A stretch of DNA of 44,061 bases from Gracilaria vermiculophylla (Eukaryota > Rhodophyta > Florideophyceae > Gracilariales > Gracilariaceae), in the NCBI GenBank assembly GCA_019155205.2, contig JAHNZQ020003150.1, positions 3,451,843 through 3,495,903 of the forward strand, in the 5' to 3' direction. A program made the position numbers and the translations under genes. The notes beneath the pieces were generated by a model. That model had not been told where the DNA came from. It saw nothing but the letters and a program-made list of their open reading frames with translations, and did no database searches. Positions 21,009-32,065 of this stretch are shown piece by piece. The first letter of the stretch is position 1, and each line of letters opens with the position of its first letter.

Positions 21009-21300
21009 AGTAATGATCGAAGAGTTTTGATAGCCTGCATCGGTAAAGCTTTTTTCACAGTTCTCGCGAGAGCTTGTGGTGTACGTCGTGGCGTAGGTGG
21101 ACACGAAAATTATAATTTGCCTTTAATGAAGTATCGCTTCCTGACCGGTACTTGCATATATTCTGTAAGCCTTTTGAAAAAACGTTGAACAGGTTATGAC
21201 TATTTTTGGGCAGAGTCCCACAAGAACAGTTTGGAGAGCTTTGGGTGTCATTAGTGTACACGCAACACTGTATTTGCCTGCCGTCTCTCTCCAAGTAGAT
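21006..21300 (+). repeat. Third, truncated copy of the 5' part of the duplicated block
   Basis: TAGAGTAA at 21006 starts a match to 5308-5600, including CGAAGAGTTTTG, GCATCGG/GCATCCG, TTTTTTCAC, the TTCCTGACCGG word and GGAGAGCTTTG. It matches copy 2 from about 34365 more weakly. Its left edge coincides with the right terminus of the inverted-repeat element. It contains no coding sequence. Confidence 0.65.
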
Positions 21301-22099
21301 CTTTCAGACAATTACTCGGTTTTAACACTTTTTGTGGGCTTCTGTGCAATAAGATTCAATATAAACTGAGTGAAAACTATTGTGCAAAAAAATCATTTAC
21401 TTGGCAAGAAAACTAATACACAAATATGCAAATAACGCAAATAACTTTAATATGAGCAGAAAGACCAACTCTCCGTACAATATCCTATAACGCAAATTGT
21501 GCACGTTCATTGTTTCTTCATCATAGCCAATCTGACAAGAAGGAGACTGCAGATGCCTTTGATTAAGAAATTTTTTTGACGGCGTAGGGAATCAGCTCCG
21601 AGGATATCAAGACTTTTTTTTGCCTGTTCTGGAGTACACGCAGCGTAATCGATGTCGCGAGCAGGGGGAATTCTGAAAAGGGAGCCGCATAGACCAGGCG
21701 GAGGGGGGGTTTCACCGGGCAGACAATGCTCCTACAGGCGCTGCTACGAGGTGAACTGGGGATCGGCCGCTTAGAAATCTTAAGGATGTTCGACGAGAGA
21801 CTCCATCCGGAAAAATAGAAGTAGACTCAAGAGTGCTTCGTTTACTTTCCCAGAGATGGAGCTCGACCGGTAGATTAAGTATCCCGCCGGGAGCCCGCCT
21901 CGACAGGTCTCACTACAGTAGCAATAACCCGTGTAAGTTAACTAAAGTAAATCAAAATTCTACCGTCCCTCAAGGACACTGTAGCGCACGCGGGCCGACG
22001 TATGGACCACGTGGCTTAGTTAATAAAATACGAGCCCTCCTTAGGAATATCGCGCCATACAGCCACTCCGCTACAACACCTTAGGATCCACTGTACTAC
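21301..22099. other. No gene recognised; compositionally odd segment 21620-22085
   Basis: 21301-21620 is AT-rich. From about 21620 to 22085 the composition becomes balanced, long A/T runs vanish, and there is no match to any other segment of the window. The 83-codon frame at 21833-22084 is unrecognised. The segment ends at the truncated copia. Confidence 0.3.
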
Positions 22100-23147
22100 A
22101 GAAGGCGGTTGCCTGTGTGTAAGGAGGCGATGCAGTACCACCGATGAGTGAAATACCTGGAAATTCATTTTCAAGAGATCGAACATGTTTGGTTCGGATT
22201 AGCCTAGAGTCGGTCAAAACTTTATACACTCCACCATGAATGTGTTCTAGGTTGATACCTTCAATTTTTTTAGGTTGCATCTTCTGACGGGGTGGATGGG
22301 TTCTGTTCAACTAGGGACCGACAGCCAAACGTTCGAAGGTGTTTTACATTTTTGGGTAGGTCTTCGAACAGTGCAATAAACGGATCAGGAGCAGTGCTGC
22401 GATGTGATTTGGTGTTCGTGCACAATACAGTATGCTGCAAAGCATTTGCCCAAAAAGATAGTGGCAATTGAGCTTGGGCTAGGCAAGAACGAATGGGTCC
22501 CATAAGAATGCCGACGAAAAGTTCTGCCACACCATTTAAAGAAGGAGAGTTAGCAAAAATAGTAGTAATATCCAAACCAATTTGTCTGAAAGCCTTCCGA
22601 ACTCTGAAAAACTCTGAGTCGCCATCGGAAGGCAGATATCGAACCAGTTCTCTAGAATGTCGTTTAAACCAGTTCAGGTACTCTACGGTGATGTCAAATG
22701 CTTCACTTTTGCAGATGATAGGGGTCGAAAATAAGTAAGGAAAGTATTCATCCACGATGATGAGATAATAGACGTATCAGTTCTCTGAGTATACACTGAC
22801 ATACGCAATGTCTGTTTGTACATGACCAGATGATAGAGAAAAAATTATAGAGCCATTGAAGCTACGACGATATTTAGCACGAAGACATGGAATGCAGTAG
22901 GAAGATGCGTGTCGTGGAATAGGAAGGATTTGTTTTCGAGTAAGAGAACTGGCCTCAGCATGTGTTGCAGTAAGACCCACATGATTGTGCCAAAGGGAAT
23001 CATCTTTTGAAGGACAGTCAGTCCTTTCAATATTGGCGTTAGAGTCTTCCAAACTGGCGTCAGAAGTAGTATCCGCAAATGGTTCACAGTCCGTTTCTTC
23101 ATTAGTTCCTGTTGATACGAAAGAATATCGGATACTCGGGCCATCAT
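22100..23147 (-). pseudogene. Copia integrase relic (copy B)
   Basis: Minus-strand frames match the integrase of the better-preserved copia at 40442-43705: LWHNHVGLTATHAEA with IPCLRAKYRRSF (zinc-binding histidines and cysteines), QTDIAYV, then SDGDSEFF where an active element has HSDRGSEFF, and NGVAELFVG for the ERNIG motif. The catalytic glutamate context survives, but frameshifts split the gene near 22760 and 22300. Sequence is lost beyond the KKIEGINLEHIHGGVYK region; RT is missing. Confidence 0.75.
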
Positions 23148-23240
23148 GGCGGTATCTTAAGATAAACGTGGAATAGTATCAGATCCCGATGTAGTGGTGC
23201 AAGAAGAAAAATCCGTTAAAATATAATGCAGACCGTCCAA

Positions 23241-23500
23241 TTATCTGGCAGCACTTCTGATGATTCGGAGACGATCATTGAGATCAACGATGTGGGTAAC
23301 ATCGGGAAAAAACAACACTGAAAGTTCTTTTGCAGTAAGAGTTGGAATATATGAAGGATTCATTGCAATGCTTGCAGACAGAAGCGTGTTGCTCAGTATA
23401 AACATTGTGCTCGTCGCATTATGAGACCAGTTCACGGTAATATACCTCTTTCTATAGCAGTAACTTCCGAGTCATCTCCAAGTACAACCGGCATGTTACG
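23241..23500 (-). pseudogene. Copia protease relic (copy B)
   Basis: The frame around 23435-23241 reads NWSHNATSTMF, in the place where copia proteases have a D-S/T-G-A active site, then PSYIPTLTAKELSVLFF and VTHIVDLNDRL. The catalytic aspartate-glycine triplet is lost. It lies between gag and integrase, as expected for copia order. Confidence 0.6.
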
Positions 23501-23632
23501 TGAATAGCTTCGGAGACGCCGCTAAATGAACCGTTGACCCAGATTTCAGCATCATGAAACAGTCATCAGAAGTTCTGGCGGCCATGATACGAACTCTGAA
23601 AACAGTGGCGCGGTTAGCTGATTTAGTCTTCG

Positions 23633-24450
23633 TCACGTCTGCTTCACGCTCTTAACCATTTCAGACTTCCGCATGTCACCCGAGTCACTAGAGAGATCGT
23701 GAGAAAGATTATGTCGGTTCTTGAGATTCATATATTTTAGGTAACATAGACTTGTTGTGTGATTGTCCTTACCGCAAGTAGCGCATTGAGGTCTAGCTGC
23801 GGTAGCTCGATCAGATATGTGAATTCCAAGAGTTCGGATCTCGCCAAGGAGACGAGCAGAAATAGTCTCCCACGATGAGTTCTCTGTCGACAATGCTTTG
23901 ATTTCTGCACAGACAGGATTGAGCTCAATCGCAGTAGTGCCAGACATTATCATTGCAACTGAGAGTTCTTCTGGTATTTTAGTATTCATGGGCACAATTT
24001 GAACAATGAAGGCCGCTATTTTGTAAATGAGGCGGCCTAAGTTCTGTTTAGTTTCAGAATTCCTCATGTTAATCAGCTCGCACATCATAACAATGCGTTA
24101 TGTTGTTGAAGTCGATGTAAAACGTTCATCGAGTCTCTTCAGCATTTTTAAAGGGTTCCCAATATCACTCTGCACAACGCGCAAAACTTCATCAGAGTGA
24201 GAAGAGACGATTAGTTCCCTTGCTTTCTTTTAGTTAAACTCCTATTCGGCTTTCTTCTCTTCATCTCAACTAAAGGGATTTCGAACCTGACTCAGAAGTT
24301 CTCCAAAATCCTTAGCGTGGCAGGCAACATCAATTCAAATGCGCCAAAGCTTGTAGTCCTGTTTCTCATAAAACAGTTGAAATCGTATTTTCCAATCTTT
24401 TGTCTCCATATCTCAGTAGAATGAAGAGTCTGGAGTGAACAGATAAAGGA
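23633..24450 (-). pseudogene. Copia gag relic with zinc knuckle (copy B)
   Basis: The 151-codon frame (24088-23633) plus upstream frames to about 24450 form a copia gag. The N-terminal part is readable as KIRFQ and LFYEKQDY. The middle has EELSVA and AIELNPVC. The C-terminal knuckle CATCGKDNHTTSLC is a complete C-x2-C-x4-H-x4-C motif that would bind the element's RNA. Frameshifts and stops interrupt the N-terminal half. Confidence 0.75.
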
Positions 24451-24506
24451 AAACAGAGAAATGAAAACAAAAAAAATAATGGTGGGATTCGAGCTGGGCA
24501 GTCTGA

Positions 24507-24700
24507 CGTGGGCCGGGCCCATGACCTCAGAGACGAACAATTGAGGAGTAGAACAAGATGAAGTGAGTTGAGGACTTCAGGTGTCACTGATTGTGCACAG
24601 AAATTCTCATCTTTATCGACGCAAAAAACACACGTAACCAAAAACCTGTCTCTGCTAACGTACAAAGAAGGTCTCGTATAGTATTATAAATACAAAAATT
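24507..24700 (-). mobile_element. Copia 5' LTR end and primer site (copy B)
   Basis: On the minus strand, the words AAGTCCTCAACTC and CATCTTGTTCT match the end of the copia LTR in copies A and C. They are followed by ATGGGCCCGGCCCACG (24507-24522), a diverged version of the initiator tRNA-Met-type primer site. The R-region hairpin seen in the other copies is not preserved. The upstream LTR boundary is uncertain. Confidence 0.55.
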
Positions 24701-24717
24701 AATAAAACGTAGTTCAA

Positions 24718-25152
24718 AACATTTCGGCTTATCTCAACAACATTGGTTTCAAGTCACTTTATTCAGCACCTTGCGTTTTCGTGAATGGAACAGGTCACAA
24801 TACTGTCATTGTCTTGGCCTGTGTGGACGATATGAGCACATTCGGTCCCTTCCATATCACGGAAGGGGTAAAGAAGCAACTTGGTGCGCAGTAAGATACA
24901 TCCGACCTTGGAAAATGGATCTGCATCTGGGAGTCTCTATTGAAAAAACCCTAAATGTATCATCTTCGATCAGCGTCCTGAATTGAAGAGCTTTTCTGCA
25001 TGTGTCATATGCCTACAGCTCTGCCATCAGACTGGCCTCTCTTATGATACTGTAGCTGTTCCTCCTGAGTCTGAATTGACGTCTATGGGTACTGTTCCTT
25101 ACAAGGAATTCATTGGATCGATGCTCTTCTTGGCGACATGGACGAGACCTGA
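24718..25152 (+). pseudogene. Copia reverse transcriptase fragment (copy D)
   Basis: Plus-strand frames match the RT of copia copy C: GFKSLYSAPCVFVNGTG, then VLACVDDMSTFGP (ACVDD in place of AYVDD), KKQLGAQ, and further down MGTVPYKEFIGSMLFL and TRPDA. Stops and frameshifts are numerous. It lies head to head with copia copy B and abuts the truncated end of the gypsy relic at about 25150. Confidence 0.75.
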
Positions 25153-25600
25153 CGCCCTTCTTGTACGCCTCGTCGAACGTGAATAACGATAGGCGAAGCT
25201 TCCCCCGCATTAAGAGGCCTGATGGATCTACAATATTCATCATCCACCCGAAAGAGAAATGATTTATGAGTACGATGACGTCTACCCCAGTTGGATAGAC
25301 GCGCAGTGTGGAGAGCGCCCACACCACGGAAAGGCACTCCTTCACCGAGAGGTAACAGTTCCTCTCGTAAACGTTGAGAGTTATGGACCAATATCCGATC
25401 GGTTTGCGCTTCTCAATGGAGTTTGACTGAAACAGTGCACAACCCACTTGGTAGTCGTTGGAATCCGTATCCACGGAGTACGGGAGCCCCAACTTGGGGA
25501 GTGCCAAAATTGCAGCTGTTGTAACTGCCCTGATGAGGGACTGGAAAGTAGCGCACTGAACGGTTGTGAATGCCGAGAGCTTCCGCGGCTATTTTTTGCG
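25150..25600 (-). pseudogene. RNase H of the minus-strand gypsy relic
   Basis: The frame at 25507-25013 gives YSVDTDSNDYQVGCALFQ, KRKPIGYWSITLNVYERN, KECLSVVWAL and SFGWMMNIVDPSG, the usual RNase H landmarks of Ty3/gypsy Pol. The homology stops near the KKG codons at about 25152; integrase and 3' LTR are missing. Confidence 0.75.
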
Positions 25601-26480
25601 CAGTAATGCGTTACGCGGTGCGGCGATATCCAGGAAGTGCGGTATGAACCGTCGATAGACATTGACTAATCTCAGGAAGGATCCCAATTCTGGTTGCGTC
25701 CGAGGTTCTTGCGCCTCAGTAAGGGACTTGACTCGAACTACTTCGATCAAAAGCCGTCCAGGACGGATGAAGGGACCCAGATACTTCAGAGTATCGGTTA
25801 AGAACTCAAATTTCTTGCGCTGGATGGTGACACCTTTGTCACGCAATACCGTCATCACTTCTCGGATGTGGGTGAAATTATCGTCCAAATTGTTGGAAAA
25901 GATGATTATGTCGTCGAAGTATACAAAGCAACTTCGCCATTTGAATCGGTTCATGAGGACGTTGAAAGCCCTCTGAAACGTTGAAAGCCCTCTGAAACGT
26001 TGCGGGTGCGTTTGTCAGACTTAAAGGCATCTGCTGGACGTGTTATGACACAAAAGGACAGACACGTGCCCTTTCGGCACGGTATTCCTACATGATAGGG
26101 ACCTACGAGTAGTCCCAATTGGCGTCGGGTGCCTTGAACACGGTAACATCACCGAGTGATTCAATGAATAGTCTATCCAAAAAATCGGGTAGGCATCCCG
26201 GATAATTGCGGCATTGAGCCTGCGGTATTTCACTCAGAGTCTCCATAATCCATGCGTTTTAAGCGCGAGGAGCACGAGGAATGCCCTCGGAGATTGTGCT
26301 GGCTCTATGACTCTGGCACGGAACATGCGCTCCACCTGGAATTCTTCCTTCTCCCGAGCCTTCGGCCCAGCCGTGTATGGGGGTTGCCCGATTGGCAGAG
26401 TGTTTGGTAACAAGTCTATCAGATGTTCGGTGCCGTTAATCTCGCCAGCGAGCCATCCCACATCGGAGTGAATTCCCGCA
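25600..26480 (-). pseudogene. Reverse transcriptase of the minus-strand gypsy relic
   Basis: Frames give INGTEHLIDLLPNTLPIGQ and REKEEFQVERM near the N-terminus, then YRRLNAA and IRDAYPI, a long frameshifted middle, and VYFDDIIIFSNN with the catalytic YFDD at 25910-25921. Downstream there is LGSFLRLVNVYRRFIPHF. A perfect 19-bp tandem duplication at 25961-25998 adds a frameshift just upstream of the active site. Confidence 0.8.
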
Positions 26481-26938
26481 ACATTACGCGGAGGTGATCC
26501 CGATGCGAAGCGGACACATGGGGCACGTCCACTTCTTCTAGAGCTCTCAATGGGTAAATCTGGTCGAGACTCGACGGACGTGGAGTCATCGTGGGCGGAA
26601 TAGCCTGTCAGTAAGGCTTACCCGTTTCTGCGGTTCTTTCCGATAAACCGGTGAATCAACTAGGGGCGGAGTTCACCGTCGCATCGGGTGCCTCCCCATC
26701 TTCCGGCTTCACGAGCCCGGGTACCTAGGCGGCCTTTACCGTTATAGGGCTCATCGCCGACGGATGTGGGGTGACAAAAGAAAGCACTTGGTTTTTAGCC
26801 AGATACTGGGATAAATTGCCGAGGTTTGCGACAAAGATCCCAAATGGGCAGCTTGGCACGACGTGCGTAGTTCCGTTCGCGGCAGCGGGGAAGCTTCACA
26901 CATACAGCGAGGTTGAATGCTGAACAACTTTCAAACCG

Positions 26939-27634
26939 TCATGACAGGATTTTGACCTGAACAAAGACCTGCGTGGCGGGAAGTATCGTCACTGAGTTCG
27001 CAACGCGGAGCTTCGACGACTCTCGGGTTCCCAGCGGTGATTCTTGCGCTGCAGGCAGGAGCACCTGCTTTTTCGCGTCCCGTCGAAGCCTTTTTCGGAC
27101 GACGAGGATCGACGACCCGTCTTCCAACTCCCCCTGTTTCAGACGAGGGCGGATAGCCTCTACGCACCTATAGCAGTAGTTGCGTCCAAAGATAACTGGC
27201 GCGCCCTGGGAAAGGAACAGAATGAAAGTGAGATTTACCACCAATCTTCCCACTCTGACAACCAGATGAATAGTCCCCATCGTTTGGAACGGGTTGTTGT
27301 TTGCGCCCGAGATGTCTGGTACCGATTTTGTGTGAACTTGAGATCTCAGAAGCGGATGTAGCACCGACTCGACAATAAAATTTGGCCCCGCTACAGTGTC
27401 TTGGACCGTGAGAATTCGCTCCATGTACTGCGTGTGCAGTCGGAGGTCAAGGAAAACCTTATAGATTCGCTTTGCCATCACTAACACTCGATACGGGATC
27501 TGGTTGTGCTTTATCTGTCTCCACGGTCGACGCAGAACATCTAAGTGCTCAGAGTTCGCGTCTATGGTGTCTCTACTTGAAAGGATTTTCACAGCGAAGC
27601 GAGGCGGTGGCGCTTTGGGCGTAAACAACCTCAT
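26939..27634 (-). pseudogene. Protease region of the minus-strand gypsy relic
   Basis: A 231-codon open stretch contains VQDTVAGPNFIVESVLHPLL, which corresponds to the retropepsin active-site region (DTVAG for the D-T-G-A-x-x-x-x-I pattern), and GAPVIFGRNYCY, corresponding to the second conserved (I/L)-(I/L)-G segment. Its length is unusual for such a decayed element, but upstream and downstream parts need frame changes. It would process the polyprotein. Confidence 0.6.
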
Positions 27635-27986
27635 CTCTGAGGACGCCTCTCACTGCGGGGAGACTACACCAGTTAATTGCTTTACAAGGGCTGCACTTCG
27701 GGCTCTCGCCCTGATTCCTCCACAACGAGTAATTTATCACGTTGGGGTTATTGACCGCACGAGCGGCGTATGCAAAACTTCAAGGACAAACGGTAAATGA
27801 TCCTATCGTCCCTATCGTCAGCCTTTGCCGCGAGAGCAGGGTGTGAGCCAACGCGTTGAGGAACTCCGTTTTCGCGCGGAGATACGACATCATCGGCACT
27901 ACTGCCTTCTCTTCTTGGGACAAAGCTTCGTAATTGGCCACCATCTGCGCCATCTACTTGAACAGAAGAAGGTACTGCGGAGAGGT

Positions 27987-29470
27987 GTGTCCTCGATTGT
28001 AGCACAAGTGGCAGACAACTCCAGACGGAGGATATCGACGAACTGCGTTTCGGTTTTCGGCTGACCTCCCGGTATTCCGGTTATCAACCAAACCAGGCGG
28101 CTGAATCTTCGTCATTTCATTAGCGTACGGCTGGCGAGTGGATTAAGCTCGGGTAATACCGATCTAGAGGGCCTGTGCCCCCTACGGAGCTCCCAGTGCT
28201 GTACCAAACGAGCCTTTGGTCGTCGGCGGCAATTCCGATGTCGGGACTGACCAAACATCATCATGGAGAAGATGCACGCCGTCATGACCAGATTTGGGCG
28301 TATCACTGGCGCCCAGTGAAAAGCAGGAGGTATCTGAACAGAAAACTACTGCCTTCGTCCCCTTCGGCCGGTAACCAGAGTTTCTCGCACGCAGCGCGTT
28401 TGCATCTGTGTGGGGGAACTGGACCAGCTCTAGGTATCCCACCCTACGGTGATTTTCCCGGTGACGGGCAACAAGCATTTTAATTGCCGGATCCGACCCA
28501 TCGATAAACATTGTGCAGCGTTTCTCTGCGGGATAAATACTTCCACAGCGGGGGAAAGCCTTATTCAGGCGTACTGAGTAGTCGCTCTCCAGTTCTCCAG
28601 CGCGCGGGGGAGTATCGCGAAGTGCGAGTACAGCCGACTAAATGGCGGTGCTAGTAGCATAAAAACGCTGGAGGTACTGTACGGCTTCGCGCCAGCAAGT
28701 TACTCCTCCGTCGGACGCCCGAGATGAAGCTCGAACTGAGAGGAATTGGTCCTCAGCCACCCCACGTAAGAAGTACGGTAATGCCAGATATGCCTGGGTC
28801 TCACTCATGTTGAGGATATCGGCCTCTACGGGCAAACGGGCTAGGACGTCCAGTATTATGATTAGATCATCTCTAGTAAAGTTCTGGTTCGTCACAGAGA
28901 ACTGCATTTGCTTCATGCAGTCCTTCACCTTACCCGTGTCACGGGTGTCCTGTCAAAAAAGGAATCTTCCACCCGATAATATCGGTATGGAACCAACTCC
29001 TTATACAGAGAATTAGTGGGCTTCAATGCATGAAACCCTGGGTGTTTCCTACCCTTTGACAGGGATCGGATTGCCCCATAGGTGGCCGATGCCCGTTTGG
29101 AACTGAAACTGTGCTCCAGGCGGTCCTGGTCACAGTCACACTGTGAGGGCTAAGAATCTTGAGAGGTAGATTCCGAGTCCGGGGAGTAGTTCCTGTATTG
29201 ATCGCGGCTCCTCCGGTTGTTCCACTATATGCGGCCATTCCGAGCGTCATGGAATTCGTCATACTGATTGGCAGTAGTTTGCGCCACGGATGCACATGCA
29301 AGAACGGCTTCCTCAACCGACTCTAGTTGGACTCGTACTCGGTTGAATCGATCATCCACGCCCAAGACGTAGGACGCCCGCGGGCCGAAACCTTCAAGGA
29401 TCGTATTAACATTAGACCGCAGCATGCGGAGCTCCTGGGCGACATTCATCGATACACTCTCCGAGTGTCT
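27987..29470 (-). pseudogene. Gag of the minus-strand gypsy relic
   Basis: The capsid-like part spans 29449-28182 in several frames: RSNVNTILEGFG, ASDGGVTCWREAVQYL, YATSTAI and, after frameshift, TMFIDGSDPAIK. Near 27987-28013 a knuckle CHLCYNRGH (C-x2-C-x4-H) is readable in one frame, lacking the last cysteine. Several frameshifts and stops separate the pieces. Confidence 0.65.
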
Positions 29471-30080
29471 CGGTGTGATTCCAGATCTTCAGCCAGGGTT
29501 GCCTGGATTAACCGCAAGTTGCGGATCTGATCTTCTAAACGAACCACGTAAGACTTGTCCAACAATCACGGCGGCGGGGATACCACCTGAATGGCTGTTG
29601 ATCGCCCGGCTCCGTGTGACAGGGTATCGGGCCCAGCCGTCAGCGTTCCACGGTACACCTGGTTTGCACCAGTTGTCTCGAAAGTCACCACGTGGCGCTA
29701 CTCGTTCCCTATGTGGAATCGGCTCCGGGTTGCCACCTTCTCGGCCCCAGTGGGTTTATGGCTTATCGAAGGTATCCGTCATGACGGTGAAACTCGATCA
29801 GCGGGTGAGTTCTAAAACGTACCACAAATGAAAAAGAAAACAGACCTCAAAGAGGATCTGCCAGTGGATCTCCGTTCTAAGCGGGGAGACCATTTTGTTG
29901 TGCAGTATGCCAAAGGGGAAATTACCTCCAAGGATGTTCGAACCTCCCTCTCGCGAGGTAGTTCGGGTACAGAGCTTTCCTCGGGCGAGGCACACGAGCT
30001 GGGCATAACTCAGGGGCCCAACCGTTGCAACTGGTGCAGGAGGAAGACGAATGGAGAAAAAAGGGATCCGGCAAGTCTTG
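29470..30080 (-). other. Gypsy leader / 5' internal region
   Basis: This lies between the LTR and the readable gag, and no gene is called. It may include the primer binding site, but I could not define it; a TGGTATCCCCGCC word on the minus strand near 29585 is one candidate. Confidence 0.3.
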
Positions 30081-30735
30081 TGCTTGAGGCAGTTTCCGTA
30101 ACTACGGTGAGATTTCGCTGTAATGTGTCGGTTTATCGCGGCGCGGCCAGGTAATATATTAGACTGCACGGATATCGGGCAAGCCGCGTGGATTGGGTGG
30201 CGGGCATAATCCGAAAAAGGTATACCGGAGGTCCAATGGGGCACACTTCGTACGAGTGCGAACCTGAAAGAAGGAAAGAATAGTCCAGACAATGGTTCTC
30301 GGCGTCAAGGGCGGTTGACGTCCGTAGATAACGGTGTAGTTCTCCAAGGTGGAGAGAGATACACACGTGGTCAGCAAGTTCAGACAGAAGATTCCACTTG
30401 GTGCGGCTTACTTGGCGCGACGGCCGACGTGCCGTTGCTTTAAGTACTGTAGCTTTAGCGCCGAAATGGCCGAAATAACTAATTAAAATAGCGAAAAATA
30501 CAAAATCAACCATGCAAGGCAAGCGCTAACCGGCGCCAACACTGTAGCCGTTGGGTCGCGCGCGGCTGCCTCGCGCGTGCTACTGCGCGCGACGCGCGCC
30601 GGGTCGGTTACTCAGGAATGCACCGCGCCAACGGACGCCAATCGCACTCTCGACATTAATCGTTCTCATGAGTGCGGCCTAACCGGAATTCGGTGAACCG
30701 GCAGAGTGCCGATAAAAACCTCCCTGGAGGGCGTC
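30080..30735 (-). mobile_element. 5' LTR of the minus-strand gypsy relic
   Basis: About 655 bp matching, in reverse complement, the LTR sequences on both sides of the N gap (12250-12836, 12937-13550). The order LTR, gag, protease, RT, RNase H along the minus strand makes this the 5' LTR. No partner 3' LTR remains. Confidence 0.65.
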
Positions 30736-30781
30736 GCACTTCAAGTTTATGTTGACAACTAATTCAACTGCTTTTTTAAAA

Positions 30782-32065
30782 TACAGTGCGTTTCAAAATC
30801 ATATTCATCCTTAAACGTGTGCCAAAACTCTACTGCGGGCGAGATTTTGCACATGGTCTACGTAGAATATTTTCAAAAAGATATGTACACCGTTTCCTCT
30901 GGTAAAATGGGCTCTGAATCTTCCACTTTGCAAGCAAGAACAGCTTCACATCATCAAAGTACACGCAAAACACACTCCAGGAAGACTATCGCTCAAAAAT
31001 TTCAAGCGTTCTAGAGTCACAAGGACAAGGTGTCTCAGAAATCCTACTCTCTATGGATTACAACGATCTCCAGAACGCCCTAAAAAGCTCAGTCTAGCAG
31101 ACAAAAAAGAAAAGTAAAAAGGAGTTCTGCAAAGCAGAATGATCGTGTAGAACAAGTAGAATGAATCTGAATTCCAACTTTTCAAATCAGGTATATGGAG
31201 GCAGATGAACAACACATATTTATTTAAGTATAAAAATTGAAAAACGATTTCTTTCCCCAAGACCATTTCAAGCAAAAAAAGTTGACTGGCGTGCTGAAAA
31301 GGCCTATTGGAAGAAGGAATGGAAGACAATTATTTTTTACTGATGACAACTTTTCGAATTTGATGAACCAGATTGCAAAAACGTTTATTGGCATGCTCTT
31401 CGTAACATAAGTTCTGAAGTTTATTCCAGACATTCTGGCGGAGAGTCTGTAACGGTTTGGGCGGGCATTTTTAAAGAAAGTGTCACTGAAATTGAATTAC
31501 TTGAAAAAACCATAAATGCGGACAAATATCAAGAACTGCTTTAAAATTAAGCGCTACCGCTTGGGTACTGTTTTCATGAAATAAACTTCATGTTTCAACA
31601 GGTTGATGCGCCAGTACACATTGTATCATTAATCAAAAATTTGCTACAAGAATCAGATGTATGTAATTTAGAGTGGTCTGCGCGCTCAACAAATTTGAAC
31701 CCAGTCGATAACGTTTGGGAACTGCTGGCTAGGATGGTTTAGGTGAAGGGAAGGCAATTTCAGACAGTTTTTGAACACCAAAAACTGTATTAAAAACTGC
31801 TGGAAATCTATAACAAGTTCAACGGTGGAAAGGTACATAAATCGGATGCCAAAACATTGCATTAGCGTTACACTGCAAAAATGATGCTAAATAAACTATT
31901 TGGCGTCTTGTAGTAAAGATTTGTTCCTGATGAACATATGTTTTTGAAACAGTTTTTTGACTAATATTTTCTGAAACTCATTTTTGCAGGCGCACAGTAC
32001 TTTAGACGTTTGGCTTATTTTTTTGACATTTCACAACATGTCATATGTTTTTGAAGCAGTCTGTA
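30782..32065 (+). mobile_element. Tc1/mariner-type transposon relic, copy 2
   Basis: The left end begins TACAGTGCGTTTC. The right end on the opposite strand begins TACAGACTGCTTC (outer, ending at 32065), with a second copy of the motif at 31929-31950. The terminal repeat thus has two spaced copies on the right, as in Tc3-like elements with long ends. TA is present at both outer ends. The right end is duplicated at 1-132. Confidence 0.75.
30820..31910 (+). pseudogene. Tc1/mariner-type transposase relic
   Basis: Frames with many stops give a DNA-binding part (LQEDYRSKIS region), then TDDNF, HSGGESVTVWAGIFKE, VDAPVH and RSTNLNPVDNVWELL, and a C-terminal part around 31800. These are the catalytic landmarks of a DD-D/E transposase. 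The last one is NPVDN, where most Tc1 enzymes have NPIEN, so the third acidic residue is aspartate. Not functional. Confidence 0.75.

Noticed and set aside
24483..24545. tRNA-derived SINE (CTCGAATCCC word on the minus strand resembling a polymerase III B box)
   Set aside because: The stretch aligns with the copia leader and primer site downstream of the LTR at 11421-11470, so it is part of copia copy B.
31051..31433. Minus-strand frames inside the Tc1 element
   Set aside because: Antisense shadows of the transposase relic on the plus strand.
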